A stretch of 64,000 nt of DNA from Mimachlamys varia (lineage: Eukaryota; Mollusca; Bivalvia; Pectinida; Pectinidae), in assembly GCA_947623455.1 (NCBI GenBank), contig OX392530.1:1463501-1527500 (forward strand), read 5' to 3'. Shown here piece by piece: positions 38,801 to 53,800 of this stretch (positions are counted from its first letter, which is position 1; the number at the start of each line of letters is the position of its first letter). Below the pieces are notes generated by a model, which had not been told where the DNA came from, searched no databases, and saw only the letters and a list, made by a program, of their open reading frames with translations. A program made the position numbers and the translations under genes.

Positions 38801-41800
38801 ACTTACCCAGTGACCTTGCCAGAAGGGCATGTTCCCTACACCAAACTTACCAAGTGACCTTGCCAGAAGGGCATGTTCCCTACACCAAACTTACCAAATG
38901 ACCTTGCCAGAAGGGCATGTTCCCTACACCAAACTTACCAAGTGACCTTGCCAGAAGGGCATGTACCCTACACCAAACTTACCAAGTGACCTTGCCAGAA
39001 GGGCTATTCCCTACACCAAACTTACCAAGTGACCTTGCCAGAAGGGCATGTTCCCTACACCAAACTTACCGAGTGACCTTGCCAGAAGGGCATGTTCCCT
39101 ACACCAAACTTACCAAGTGACCTTGCCAGAAGGGCATGTTCCCTATACCAAACTTACCGAGTGACCTTGCCAGAAGGGCATGTTCCCTACACCAAACTTA
39201 CCAAGTGACCTTGCCAGAAGGGCATGTTCCCTACACCAAACTTACCGAGTGACCTTGCCAGAAGGGCATGTTCCCTACACCAAACTTACCAAGTGACCTT
39301 GCCAGAAGGGCATGTTCCCTTGTCTGACCTCCGGTCTCAAAGCCAGTCTCAAACTCGCCTCGTGTAGCATTCACCACCAGGATACCAACATCGGCCTGGG
39401 CAGTGCCTTAAAAAAAAACATCAGAAATACATTAAATGACTTTAAAAGCATGTTTTGTACAATGGTCCATGTATGCATTGACTATACACTTATCTGCTGT
39501 TTCCTACAAATATGATGTTATTATCTGCATAAGCAGTTGCTTTTGTGTTGGGAAATTCCTTTGGTCAATCTACAGAAAGCAAAGTAGAATTTTTATGTAA
39601 ACAGAACGTTGACCCAGAAACATCTGATGGCTATTCCAGTAAAAAATCTACCTAACCACAGGACTCCAGAATGAATAATTGCTTCTATCTGTGGCGGGGT
39701 TTCTTCAATGTTCTTAGGACTTTTGGTTAAAAAAGTATTTTATTAACAATTATGTACAATACAAGATTCAATATATACATTTTGATATAATGGGATTTGG
39801 CAACAAGAGTTCACTCTTATATTAAGCTTTCTCCCAAGGACTACATGTATTCCATAATTAATTATAAGGAGGAGGTGGGAATCACCTGTACTTGTATATC
39901 ATGGGTGACAGGGTTAAAACTACATCTGCCTAACATTCCTTATATTAAGTCACTTTCAATATTTGATGGATGTTGAGGTCTCTGGAAAAGTGCCTTCCGC
40001 ACCTCCCACATGGTTAATTCTGGGACAGCCCTTAACTGTTACTTTTATGCAAAATTAGAAAAATAAATCACAAGGGTGCTACTCCATAACATTACATATA
40101 GTCCTGGGGTTGGAAAGATATTATACTGGAATAGATAGCCCACACTTTTCTTGTTTTTCTTTTGAGTAATTAACACATTTGATGCCTGATGAAGCACATG
40201 TAACCAGGACAACAGTTTTAGTACCTGTTATCATATTGGGGATAAAGTCTTTATGTCCAGGAGCGTCTAACAAAGTTACTGCTTTCTTCGGAGTTTCAAA
40301 TTTCGTCTGAGCAATATCCATGGTAACACCACGAGACCTGGAGAATATCAAATAAAACACAAATACACTTCTAAAACTCTCAAATTAAAGACCATCTTTA
40401 TCAGGACCCTCACATGAATGGAAAGAGATCTAGGACTTGCATGAACAAGGCTTATATTTAATGCATTGCAAGTTTTCAAATAAATTAGGTGGTCGGGTGG
40501 TGCAGTTGATGGCACACTTGCTTTTCACCAAGGCGACCGGGGTTCAATTCCTGCCTGTGAAAAGGTGTCCATTTATCTGCCCGACTATGTGGGTTTTCTC
40601 CGGTACTCCGGTTTCCTCCCACAATAAGACCCTTCACGCTAACATTTGGGTCAACAAGAGTGATTGATATAAGTTGGATAACTTGTTTCATAACTGTTGT
40701 AAAATAAATAAAGTTTATATATATATAATTCAAATAAACACTAAAACATTTGCTTATGCTAAATTGGATTCACATATTGGATAGTTGTGACACCACATTC
40801 CAAAGGATCGACAAGTGAGGCCGAACGGGGGTAATTTTTGTGCGATTTATAACCCTCACTCTCAGAACAAACATGAGCTGTTGCTATTGAAATCCCATTA
40901 AAATTGCATGTACCGGGGTATATAATTTTTATTATGATACAACTCGTTAATGTCATGTTAACTCACCAATCAGAATGTAAAAGTCTCATTATGGTGTATA
41001 AACATCAACAAATCAATTCATAATACAAGAAACGTTCACTAGATTTATCTCTGTTTCCCCCACTTTGTCCTCATAGTGACCACACCCAGGCCATGAATAA
41101 TTTGAATCAAGTGAGCTAAAGATGACCTACCTTTCTTCCTCTGTCTCGTCAAGTACCCAGGCGAACGCGAATGAGCCCTTGCCAACCTTCTTGGACTCCT
41201 GTTCATACTTGTGCATGGCTTTTTTGTTGACCATACCAAGTTGGAACAGTAGATGGCCCATCAGCGTGCTCTTCCCAGCATCTACGTGACCTGTGGAGGT
41301 ATCATTTTTGCATGGTTATTGAAACACTGAAAAAATCACAAAACATGGGAGGCAGTTATATGGACAGGCCCAGGTTTCATCAACATTCCTTAACTTAAGG
41401 AAATTCCTTAACTTAAAAATCTCCATTGGAAAGCATTACAGAATTTAAGGAGAAAATCCTTAGTTAAGGAACTTTCCTTAAATTCTGTAATGCTTTCCTA
41501 TGGGGATTTTTAAGTTAAGGAATTTCCTTAAGTTAAGGAACGTTGATGAAACCGGGGCCTGGGCAGACAACACATCAACTGTTTCTCTCCAAACAAGATA
41601 ACACTAGAACAACCGTTGTCTTTGGAGAGTTTGCTGATCAATTTAACATCTTTCACACAACTACAGGTTCATACAACAGCTAGTACCGATATACCGTGAT
41701 AAATCCGATAAATTTGGTCTATAAAAGATCTTAGAAGGATCTTGGGTGTGCACCATCAAATGGTCTTTGTCAGATCTACTGAAGAAGATCTTTTACCTTG

Positions 41801-44800
41801 TTTTCTCTCTGCTTTCCTTAATACGTGTTCTTTTTCTCATTTCTAAAGGAATCCTGTATGTCACATGTTACGATTACACTAATATTGCCACTGTGTAAAA
41901 CCATTGAAAAACTACCAAAAATGCTCAACTTTTGTCATTTTTACCTAATTATAAAAAGTGCTTTTATTGAGGGACGAATTCTCTTTGTGCCAGGTTACAT
42001 GTATTTCTGTTGAAATTAGGACATAAATATTTGGTAGGTATATGCAGGGATTCGTAACCCCAATTAAAAGTAAATGAACTTTTAAAGTCTATATACTAAC
42101 CCAGGCTATCTATGTGGCCAATGATAACATGACATACACTAGTTACCTATGACAACCATGTTGAGGAGATCTTTATCCCCCTGTCTTCTGTCATATTCCT
42201 CCTTTAATCGCGCCTTATCTTGTTTTGTCCTGGAAATGGAATATGTTTCGAATTAAAGCATGTTTGACTTTCGTGAAGGCGCATACGCATATAGAGAAAC
42301 CAGTAAAGTTTAATGTTTTGCACACAAACTGGGCATTTAAATAAAACAGGTCAGAATCATCAGAAATGCGGTAAAGGTCAAGACTGTATGCTGTCCGCTC
42401 TTTGAAATACATGTTATACATACCAGAATATACCCAGCTTTTTGTTTTATATGTAATGTTTTTATTGACCCCTTACTTCGGACATGATATGCTATGAAAA
42501 ATTAAAGATTAGATAAAATAGAAAACAATTCTCAGAAATATGCCTCCAGTTTGATTTCAGGTCCGTGAAGACACTATCCTCCAAACACAAGATCAATATT
42601 CCAGAGGGATCATTTATTTGCCCAACATTATATCCACATGACATTTCAGAATTATCCATCAAGCACTTTCCATGAAATAGCGACAACAATCCAATACTAT
42701 CTGCCATAATGTTGTTCCAGTCAGTACAAAATGGGACTATAAATACAACTCCAATGGACCAAGGTGAACCTACTTATGGAGAATGACCCATCCAGCACTA
42801 CTCAAGACATAGCGATAACAAGAATATATGTTGCAGGACTGCAGACCACAGACTAAGGGCAATTTAAAGGCCCAATATACGTAACTTCAGGAAATTTTTC
42901 GTGATTCTGAAAAATTCTTAAAAAAAAATCAGTTGATAACCATGCAAAAATAAGCCTAAAACGAAGTAAACCTAAGCGGTAACTAACAAAAAACTCTTGA
43001 CAGAAAAATCCAAAGAATTGAAAATAATTCAGGTGGGGCCCACTTAAACAACAAACCGAAGGTAGAAGACAGTTCAAAATGGACGTGTGTTTACAAATAG
43101 CGTGTTTCAACTGCTGCTGTACCGGTAACCGCGTAAGAATTCATCTTGCATATTGCTGGTATCAGTTAATCTTAACTAAATCTATAATAATAAAAAGTTA
43201 TTAGACTTGATTTTCGCTTCAAGTTTTGCCGAAAGTTACGTATATTTGGCCTTTAAACAGCCAACCATCATCAGATGGTGGGCTAAAAATTAGGTCTACT
43301 CACTTAGATGAGCTCTTTGTCAGCTGAGTAGTTGACGCCTCCTTTTTGGGAGTTTGTACAGGTGTAGAAACAGAATGATTGCCTACAGACACCTCAGGTT
43401 TTTGGGGTATCGACCCGTCAGAAACGTCCTTATTGCCACTAGAATTTGTCCTTAGATCACGTTCCCCATTGTCTATTGAGGCTCCAGCCTCGGGCACTCT
43501 GGGCTCAAATCCACGCAGAGGCTGCTTATTATTGTCTATTCTGATCTGGGCCACTACAGTAGCAGCATCTTCATCAGCCTTCACAGGCGACACCTGCTTT
43601 TTCACAGGCGTTTTCAGTTCTACTGTTGGAGGGTTAGGAGCGAAAGCTAGAAAAAGAAAGAAAATGAGTTTCCAAAATATTTCGTGACATTTCATTCAAA
43701 CTAAAATATGTTCTCTATAATCATATTCACTGCACAAATATGTTTGATTGAAAAGTGTGGGTTAAATATGGACAAACCAATTCTTCAATTTTTATTAATT
43801 TCTTTTAACTGTCTTCATAAAACAATTGGAAGTCTTCTTTTAACTGCAGTTTTGAGAACAAAAATGCTAGATTATTTCTTGGTCCCACTAACTTTGAGAT
43901 TACAATATTTGACTATTATACTTGTAGGTCATTGCTAAAGATATTAACATATTTGACCACTGTGACCTTGAAATTGGGTCAAGTTCGTTAATTTGAACAT
44001 ACTTTGTAGCTATTCATTTGAGCATGCAACAGGCTAAATATCAGTATCCTGGGCCTTTCAGTTATTGAGGAAAAGTTCCTTGAAGATTTTTTATCATATT
44101 TAACCACTGACCTTCAAAGTAAGTCAAGGTCATTCACTTGAACCAACACGGTAGCTCTTCGTTTAAGTATACTACAGGTGAAATATCTGTATCATGGGTC
44201 TTTCAGCTATTAAGAAGTTTCATGAAGATTTTAACACATTTGATCCCTGTGACCTTGAATGTGGGGGTCAAGGTCAATCATTTGAACAAACTTGATATCC
44301 CTTCAATTCACCCAAGTATGCTACTGGCCAAATACCAGTACCCCAGGCCTTTCGGTTAATGAGAAGTTTCCTGAGGTTTTAACACATTTGACCACTGTGA
44401 CCTTGAAAATAGATCAAGGTCATTCATTTGTACAAACTTGGTAACCCTTCATCCCTGCATACTCACTATAGGCCTGTCGCCTGTCAGTTATTGAGAGGAA
44501 GCCATTTAAAACAAAAGATTATACAGGGCAGATGGCTCACGACATTGGACAATGCATGATGACAAAATTGTCATCCTAGTCCTTTGGGTTAGATGACCTA
44601 AATCTTGTATTTTTCTAGACGGGATGAAATTTTGAAACAGTGGGTTTGAAAAAAGATGTATATGGTGAATTTGAAGGGTCAAACTTTGATTCATTTACCA
44701 CTGAATTTCATAATGAACTGTTCCAACTTTTGATTTGAAAGAGTTCAAATGTGTCTCAAGGGGTGAATGAGTTTTAAATACCACAACAATAATTTGTCTC

Positions 44801-47800
44801 TGTCATAATATAATGATGGTTCATTTTCTTCCATATGACTTACAGATGATATATCAATCATGTTAAGACTCTGTATCCGTGACTTTGATCTCGAACACTG
44901 TGACTTCAAAATCTCACCAACTTGGACTTGTCACAATAGATGAATCTCAGAAATGTTTGTTTGCAATTTCAGTTCCTGAGCATTCATGAATATTCCTTAA
45001 TGAAAGCACATTGAACACACTGTGGAAAAATAGGTCTAGAGGGCCTGTATCACTCAGGATACAGTTGAATCAAGTAATCATGGCAAAATATTTTCAAATA
45101 GTGCAGGAACAGAGACAGACCCAAAAACCAATCTTTGAAGCATAAAGTATCTGTATAAAAGTTTGGGTTATGGGATGGTTTTAGTTGAATTCATTTTTTT
45201 TCGGCATACTGTATCTATTACTAAATTTAAAAGGCGCAGCACATGTGTGTGTTACGTCATCTTTCAATTGTTTCTAAGTTCAACCCAGACCCAGGACCAA
45301 TTCTAACATCAATGTATTGTGTTAATCATCCCTTTGACCATTAAATGTATATATAGTTTTGGGTAGGGGATCTCACTTAGCATTTCAAAGTTATGAACCA
45401 GAGGTTAGGTCTGCATTAGGGAGTGGCAGACCCCTTGGGATTAATTCTAATATCATGGTTAAGTTCATCTTTTAATGCCCAGCAATTGTATGTACAGTTT
45501 TGGGGTGGGAATCAAAAGCATTTCAAAGTTATGACCCTGGGTTAAGCATGCATGATTGCGATTGTCTCTTCATGCTCAGCATTTCTTTAGCTTTAGGGTG
45601 GGGATCTCCAGCAATTTTATAGGATTTAAGTCTACAAGGGCTTGACAGACCCCAAGATAATTTCTAATATCATGATTGTGATTGTATATTTATGCCAAGC
45701 AATTGTATAATTAGTTTTGGGGCGGGGATCGAAATTTTTTCAAAGTTTTGCCCCAGGGGTTAAGCATGCAAGGGTTGGGCAGACCCCGGGACCAATTTCA
45801 ATATGATGAATGTACTTGTATCTTCATGCTCAGCATTTCTATAGTTTTAGGGTGGGGATCTTAAGCAGTTTTATGACCCAATGGATTTAAGTCTGCAAGG
45901 GCTTGGCAGACCCTGAGATAAATTCTAATATCATGATTGGGATTGTATCTTTATGCCAAGCAATTGTATACACAGTTTTGGGATAGGGATCGAAATGTTT
46001 CAAAGTTATGACCCAGGTTTTAAGTATGCAAGGGTGTGGCAGACCCTGGGACCAATTACAAATCATGATTGTATTTGTCTCTTCATGCCCAGCAATTGTA
46101 TATCTGGTTATAGATTGTGAATCTCAACAGATTTGAACAGTTCTTAATTCTCACCACCTGGGAATGCTTCAAACATATAAATTTAATTTTCATCGCCTGA
46201 TTCCAGAGAAGGAATTGCTTAAGGCCAAATAACAAATTATAGTCCTGTCCCTACTAAAGCCCTGGGGGGTTTAAGCCCTTCCATTTGTACAATTTTGAAT
46301 CCCTACCACCTAGATATGCTTACAACCTTATATCATTGGGGGAGGTGTTAGGGGGTGGGGAGGTGTCAGAGACCTACCATTTGTACAATTTATAAACCCG
46401 CAACCTAATAGTGCTACCCGTGTGCTTGGTTTCAGAACAGAAGCTGCTTGAAGCAATATACCAATTAACCCATTTTGGCCCAGCCCATCAGTCCCCTTTG
46501 AGATCATCCCCTCCATTTGTACAATTATGAATCCCTAACTCCAATGAATGTTTCAAACCAATTATGATTGATATCCTGTGCATAGTTCGAGAAGAAGTTG
46601 TTTATAGCAGCATTATGGTCAAATTACTACTTTTTGCCTCACAGTCAAACAATGAGTACAATTTGAATCTCCACTACCAGTGATATATGTTTGGTATCCA
46701 TTGCTTGATTTTGGAGAGGTTGCTTAATCAATAAGCCTTGGGGGTCAGCCATACCATTAGTAAAATTTTGAATAAAAAGCCCCTAGAAATGCTTTCAGCC
46801 AAATTAGGGTGATTTTCAATCAGTGGTTATGGAGGAAAATTTGGCCTGTATGGCATGACACCTGGTATCAATCCCTTTCTTGTAACCATTAAATCACCTA
46901 AAATATATTACTGTAAAACATTCAGAAAAACAAGATTCAACAAATATTACCCCTGTCGTAAGACCAGGTCATTTTCATTCACAAACTTTGTTCAGCTTCT
47001 TCCAAGGAATTAAGCTACCAGCCAAATATCATGCCTCTAGGCCTTTTGGCATTTCAGGAGAAGTCATTTAAATCTTTTAACAGATTTGACCCCTAAGTGG
47101 CTTTGAATATAGGTCAAGGTCATTTCTTTTTGCAAACTTTGTTCGGCTTCATCCAAGGAACCTTTCAGCCATATATCATGCTTCTAGGCCTTTTGATATT
47201 TCAGCAGAAGTCATTCAAAGGTTTTAACACATCTGACCCCTGTGACCTTTCTTTTTGCAAACTTTGTCAGGCTTCATCTAAGAAACTTTTCTTTCAGCCG
47301 TATATCATGCTTCTAGGCATCTTAGTTAATCAGAGGAAATCATTTAAATGTTTTTACTGATTTGACCGGTGTGACCTTGAATATGCATGGGTCAGTCATT
47401 TGTTTTCTCAAACTTTGTTCATCTTCATCCAAGGAAGCTACCAGTCAAATATAAGGTCTCTATGCCTGACGGTATTTCAGAAGAAGTTGTTTGAAGGTTT
47501 CAACCCCTGTGACCTTGAAAGTAAGTCAAAGTGATTTTTTTCGCACACTTCTTCCAAGAAAGCTACCAGTCAAATTTCATGTCACTAGGTAATTCGGTAT
47601 TTCATAAGATAAGAAGTTGTTAAAAGGAAAAGTTGACGGAAGGACGACAGACGTCATCGCCGCGCTGGTATGGCATAAGCTCACCTTGGTCCTTCCGACC
47701 ATGTGAGCCAATAACTAATGATACAAAAAGTCAAATACAAGCTCATGTTCATTGTTTTTATCATTATATATACTGTAAAAAAAAAGTGAAAAAAAATTAA

Positions 47801-50800
47801 TCAGTCTTGTATAAATTCATTATCAATATTAATAATATAATATGTACATATTTAAACACAGTTGTTTTCGGACAGATACCAAAGTTGCATAGTTAGAAAA
47901 AAATATATCATTATTATTTCATACATTACTAAACAGCAAACATCGTTCTTTGGCCATGACCATTTTATCATAAATCAAAAGAACATTCAAAACGATCTTT
48001 TTTCCAGAAATGTACCAGGAAATGAATTTGTCACATTGTTAAATAGAATGCACATAAGTATCAATTGTAGTTTAGCATAATTCATATCCAAAAAAATCTT
48101 CAAAATTCATTATTACAGTAATTAGGCAGATTTCATTCTGTTTGATGAATTTCGATGAATTTCAGTTATATGCGTTTGAATTCATGAATAACTGAAATTC
48201 TTACATATCTCATGCATTTTCATATATATTAATAAATGTGTTTGCTTTTCATAAGTGTTCATAAAGAATTCATGAAATATACATTTGATGAATATTCAAG
48301 AACATTTGTACATGAATCACAAGCTATGCATCTTATTGAATATTCATGAATTGTTCATGAACATAAATTACATAAATAAACAAGTTCCATATCCCAGGGA
48401 TGGTACCAATCGAAAAATAATATCTGTCACAGACTGTGATTTCATAGTATATGCAGGCTTCCTTAAGTTGAACATATATGTTTGACCTTTGCTGGACTCC
48501 TTAAAGAAAGCTACCAGCCAAATATCATGTCTCTCAGCTGCCTTTGGGTATCCAGAAGAAGTCATTGGAATGTGTTAACAGATTTAACCCCTGCACATGT
48601 CCTCTTAAGTAGGTTAAAGTATTTTTTTCTGACAATCTTTCTTCAGCTCCTTCGAAGAAAGTAACTAGCCAACATCATATCTCTATGGCTTTCGTTATTT
48701 CAGAAGATATGTCATTAGAACAATTCAACACATCTGACCCACTGGGACCTTGAAAGTAAAATTTTCATTTCTAACAAACTTTGTTTGGCTCCTTCCAAGA
48801 AAGCTACAAGCTGAATTTCATGTATTTAGGCCTTTTTGTGTTTTAGAGGAAGTCATTCTTTGAATGTTTTGAAATATTTGACCCCTGTGACCTTAAAGTA
48901 GGTTCAAGTCATTTTTGAACCCTTTCAATACAAAGATTGGAACAGTTCAGGGGTGAATGAGTTTAAACCATAGATCTCACCAACTCTTGGGTTTTATCCC
49001 ACATATATATGTCCCTGGGTTGGGAGACCTGAATCCGATGGCATACTTTCACCTCCCCATGTCTATCTATGGCTAATGAACAAGGGGGATTTTAGACATT
49101 GCTATGTCCTCCCCATCAGGGTTTGCTCCTCCTCCCCCAGTATATTCTCAGCTTACACAAAACTGTATCCCCTTTGCCAAAGGACAGGGACACTAAGCCG
49201 TTCAGGATAACTAGTAATTGAGACAAACAATGGACACAAGATCAGATCCCCAACCCTATTTGATGTCAAATGAAAGGTCATTGCAAATTTAGTCACTTAA
49301 GACTTCTTTGGAATGATTTGAATATACAAATGTAGAGAAAGATACTTTACATATCAGAAAATATACAACATTTCTTACAAACTTTATCAATTTATTAATT
49401 TGACACAGTTTAATAATACATATACAATGTTTTCATTAAACAAGAAGCCCATGGGCCTTAATTAGTCACCTGAGTTTTGATATACTGAGTACCAATAGCT
49501 TTTGTTGTTGAGTTCTTCCACTAAAATTATCATTAACCTAAGGTTGAACTAAAACACGGAGAGGTCAGCAAGCTAAAAGGGTCCCATTAAAGGCCATATA
49601 TCTCTCAAAATCATCACCCTTAAGCTTTGCATCTAATGGTGATATGCTGCCAAAGTCTTTCCCAAAAGTGTCCTTTTCCTATACCTGTACTATAACCATC
49701 ATAGTAAATTTAACATGGGTGGGGGGTATGAAGTTTAGGTGGCATGTAATTCACAATTTTGATAAAGCACTTACCGGTAAGACCTTTCTATCTATGAAGA
49801 ATATTTAATTGCAGCATTAACTGTATATTGGAAAACTTTTGCGCCTGGTTATTTTCACCTTTAAGCAACACACAACATATTCACCGAATGTGTAATTCTC
49901 CCTGTACACCCATAGTTACATGTATATTACATTGGAAACTCTTGATACAGCTGCACTCGGAACATCTGGGGATTTATCGAGTTTCCAAAATGCCTTTTCC
50001 AAACATTGCTACATGCTGGAGTTGAGACATGTAATCAGGTTGGAAATTAAGAAAACTTACCCGTTCATGTGTTAAGGAGTTATTGTTAGCTTTGTATTAA
50101 AATATTAAAATTCAAATAGTGTCAGGTATGTTCAGGAAACACAATGAATCGTATGTTCACCATGCCGTGGCTAATTACTAACCAGTGTTTTCCAAATAGT
50201 TGTTAAATTTTAGAGCCAAAATCACAGATTTTAATTAACAGACAACCCGTCTCATCAAAGGGCCAATGATGAAATTTACAAAACTGTTTTATCTCATCGG
50301 CATGAAAGTGTACTAGAACAAGGTAGGTAGTTATCGACACCTTTAGACAATATCGGCAATAATACGTTCAAGATCAGTAAAATATTCAGCAGTGGCTTAT
50401 CCTAAAATAACATTGTTGGTATCTGCACATACATGAATGTAACTAAAAGTTTCTCACCAAAGAATGTGTCTTATTTTGGACGCGTTTGATTTGAATACAT
50501 GTTGTTGTTTGCCAGCAGTTACAGACAAATTCTGCAGTTAAATGTTTTGTAACTGACATCACTCACACTGTCTTATAATTTTCGCCCTCATTTTCAATTT
50601 GCCCTATATCTGAAGGCCGAAATGGTGAAAATTCAATGGGAGCAAAAATTGGCCGGTATACCCTACAGTAGGGTCTGAAGAAAAAATTTGAAATTTTAAC
50701 CAATTTAACCCTTTTTGGCCCCTGAATCAGTCCCCCTAAGGGATTAGGTCCATATACATGTAATTCACATTTGTGCATTATTAGCTAGGGAAAGTTCCTA

Positions 50801-53800
50801 CAATAATTCATTTAAATCCATTCAAGGGAATTTGAAGTCGACAACGCTGGACAACGGATTATGGACAATGGATGAAGATGGACAAATGGTGATCGCAATA
50901 TTATAGACTGTCTCAGGTGAGCTACAAACAGCATAAAGATAAAGAAGCACAATTAACCTTGGACAATCATCAGCCAAAGCTATTTATAGTATATATATAC
51001 ATTACAATACGAACACACTGACGATTACAAGTGTGTCAGAACACTTATTTGACACACTTACACCATTTTATAAAACATGTTTTCAGGCTACAACAATGAA
51101 CTCTTACAGGAAATACAAACAACCAAATTATTTACATCATGCTTTTAAACAACTCAGTTTATCTTCCACTTCTCGTGAAAGCCAAAGTTTGCCTTTCCTT
51201 TACAATATCGTCTGGAGAAGGTGTTGAAAAATCGAACGGCACCACATTTTCCTTCAACACGGCCAAATTTTGTTTTACATTACACATTTGCACTTGATAT
51301 GAAAACTTTGGATATCGTAGTCGCTTTTTAACACCGAGCTGTTTTGAATGAAGGAAAGATGAAGGTAAAGTCTTTGCAAGTATGGACGGTGAAACCATCT
51401 TTACTCTGTCAATAACATCTGTTTCATTTTCAAAATAATAATCAATCTTTGTAGTCATTAACTCTGAAAACTTATCACTCAAATCTTTTTCATCATTTCC
51501 GGTATCCATCTCCTGGGAAAAAGCTTGAGACTTTCCTCTGCCAGACATCAACATGCTACTTTCTTTTACACATTTCTCTACATTATTTGATCTAGTTGTC
51601 ACATCAGAACAAGATTCAGTTTTGGCCACCCTGTTCTGCTGTGGTGCTAAGTCTCGCAGAGATTTGGAACTTGTTGTGTGTCCTTTTGTTGGTTGCGACT
51701 TTTTACTTCTGGCCAAGTCTGCGAGAGATAAACCAGACAATTGACTAACCACTGACTCTCTTGCAGCAGAACTTTGTTTCCCTGGAATCGTGTCTGCTGC
51801 TCCTGTAGCGGCTTTGTGTTGACTTGCCAAATCCGCCAGGGATTTCCCGACCTTACTTGAGGACGGACCTGGCTTTGGTACAGGTTTAACTGGGTCAGAC
51901 AAATTAGACGATGTACCAAGCTTATTTCCCGAGTTAACTTCACCTACATCTGATCGTGACCTTTGACCTGCCAAATCTGCCAGCGATACTTTGGATGCAT
52001 GTCCACGTTGCGATGAAACATCCTTGGTAACTGGCCCAGCCTTGTTGTCCATTTTATTTTGTTTTATCAAGTCTGTGAGTGACAATCCAGCAGGCTTATT
52101 TGACCTGGACAGCGATACACCTGTTAATGGCTGTCTGGGGTTTCGCTGATCACTAGCTGTAGTTCCTTCAGGTTTTGAGCTCACTTCCGTTGTCAGAGAC
52201 AGTTTTTGTAAACTACCCGAGTCTTTGTTCTCCTGGTCACCTGTTACACGTGGTTTTGCCAGGGAAGCAAGTTTCACGTCCTGGCTCGTACCACCTACAC
52301 TGTGCTGTTTGGCCAGGCTAGATAGTGTTAATCCGCCACTTTTCGTTCGACCATACATCTTGTCCTTAGGCTGTGTAGACCTAAGACCACTGCCCGAGTC
52401 GGTAGTATTTGGTACACCAATATTAGATACAGAGGAGTCAGCTGAATCAGATGTACTAATGTCAGTTTTACTTTTTATCTTACCAATATTCTGTATGGGA
52501 CTGTCAACTAAAGGGGACAGTTTACCAAACTTTAAAATCCCAATATGTCGGTTTTGGTCTGAAATGAAATGTGTTTTTTCTTGTGATTCCGATTCAAGTG
52601 ACTCAATAAAGGAATTTAAATCATATTCAACATTTTCATCGCCTTACCTTACAGAAGCCAAAAGACATTCACGTACCAACATCAAGGGAGACAATTCATA
52701 GGGACCAGCACCAAGGGAGACAATTCACAGGGACCAGCAGCCAGGGACACACCCAAGAAGGAGGCAGAAGAAAGGAAAGGCAACTAGTTAAGCAATTTTC
52801 AAGAAAATAATGCGAAATCTTCTATACTAAAATAGAAAAATAGCTTCATTGGCAATTTTTAGAAAGCTGTCTACCATCACATGTCCTTTGATCATCACAT
52901 TAACATGCGATTTTCACACATCTTGTTACATGCATTTCATTTAAAATCTGGAAATTTCACACGTTATCAATAGAAATCCTTCCTCTCTTCTTCATTCAGA
53001 ATCCAATTATTTCCTGTATTCTATATTGATGTTTGAGATTATCTGCCGATGTACTGCCTAACTCAATTCAGCTACAGCTTTTGTCTACCAGGACACCGAA
53101 GTAAAGAGGCATATACCTTGTTGTCTGTTCCGTCGGCCTTGTCTCGGCTCTCTCTGGGGCTTAGGGGTTGCTATAAGGAACAAAGCACTTCAAAGTAACT
53201 ATGCAACAAGTAAAATGAAATCGTCAAAGAAAAATTAGAAAACAAGTTGATAAACACAGACAGAAACTGTGTACATTGTATGTGAACCTTGTAATTCACC
53301 ATTCAAAAGCATCTGTCTGTACCAAGTTATTGATAACTGTAATCTGCACTAGTGCTGTTGCCACTCAGATTTAGTTGGTATAAGATTCCTTCCGGAGACT
53401 AGTATCATTTGACCTAAACTTTTTGCAGTAGACCTAAGCACAAGCAGTATTTTAAACTAATATTTCAGCATGAGTTTTACACAGAAAACCATATTCTATC
53501 TAAAAGAACTCAGTTAACATGTATCTTTTGTGAAAACAAAATTTCCTATCCTTGTATTTACCAATTCATGCATTTCACTATCTCTAGATCTCTTTACCAG
53601 AAACTGTAACTTAGCATCTATTGTCAGGTTGTTTCTGGCGAAATTAATAATTCATTCAAGGGAAATAAATACCATATTCAACATCCACTCAATGAGTAAC
53701 CTCTATATAGTCAACAACAATGTTCTGGTAGTAAAAATATCAGCAGACTAAACTCCAATTCAAAACCTAAATTTGATATTGTAGTAAAATTGTTTTAATA

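Noticed and set aside
52225..52701. Plus-strand open frame of 158 codons opposite the SKI7-like exon
   Set aside because: Antisense shadow of the HBS1L alternative exon; no splice sites or family match.
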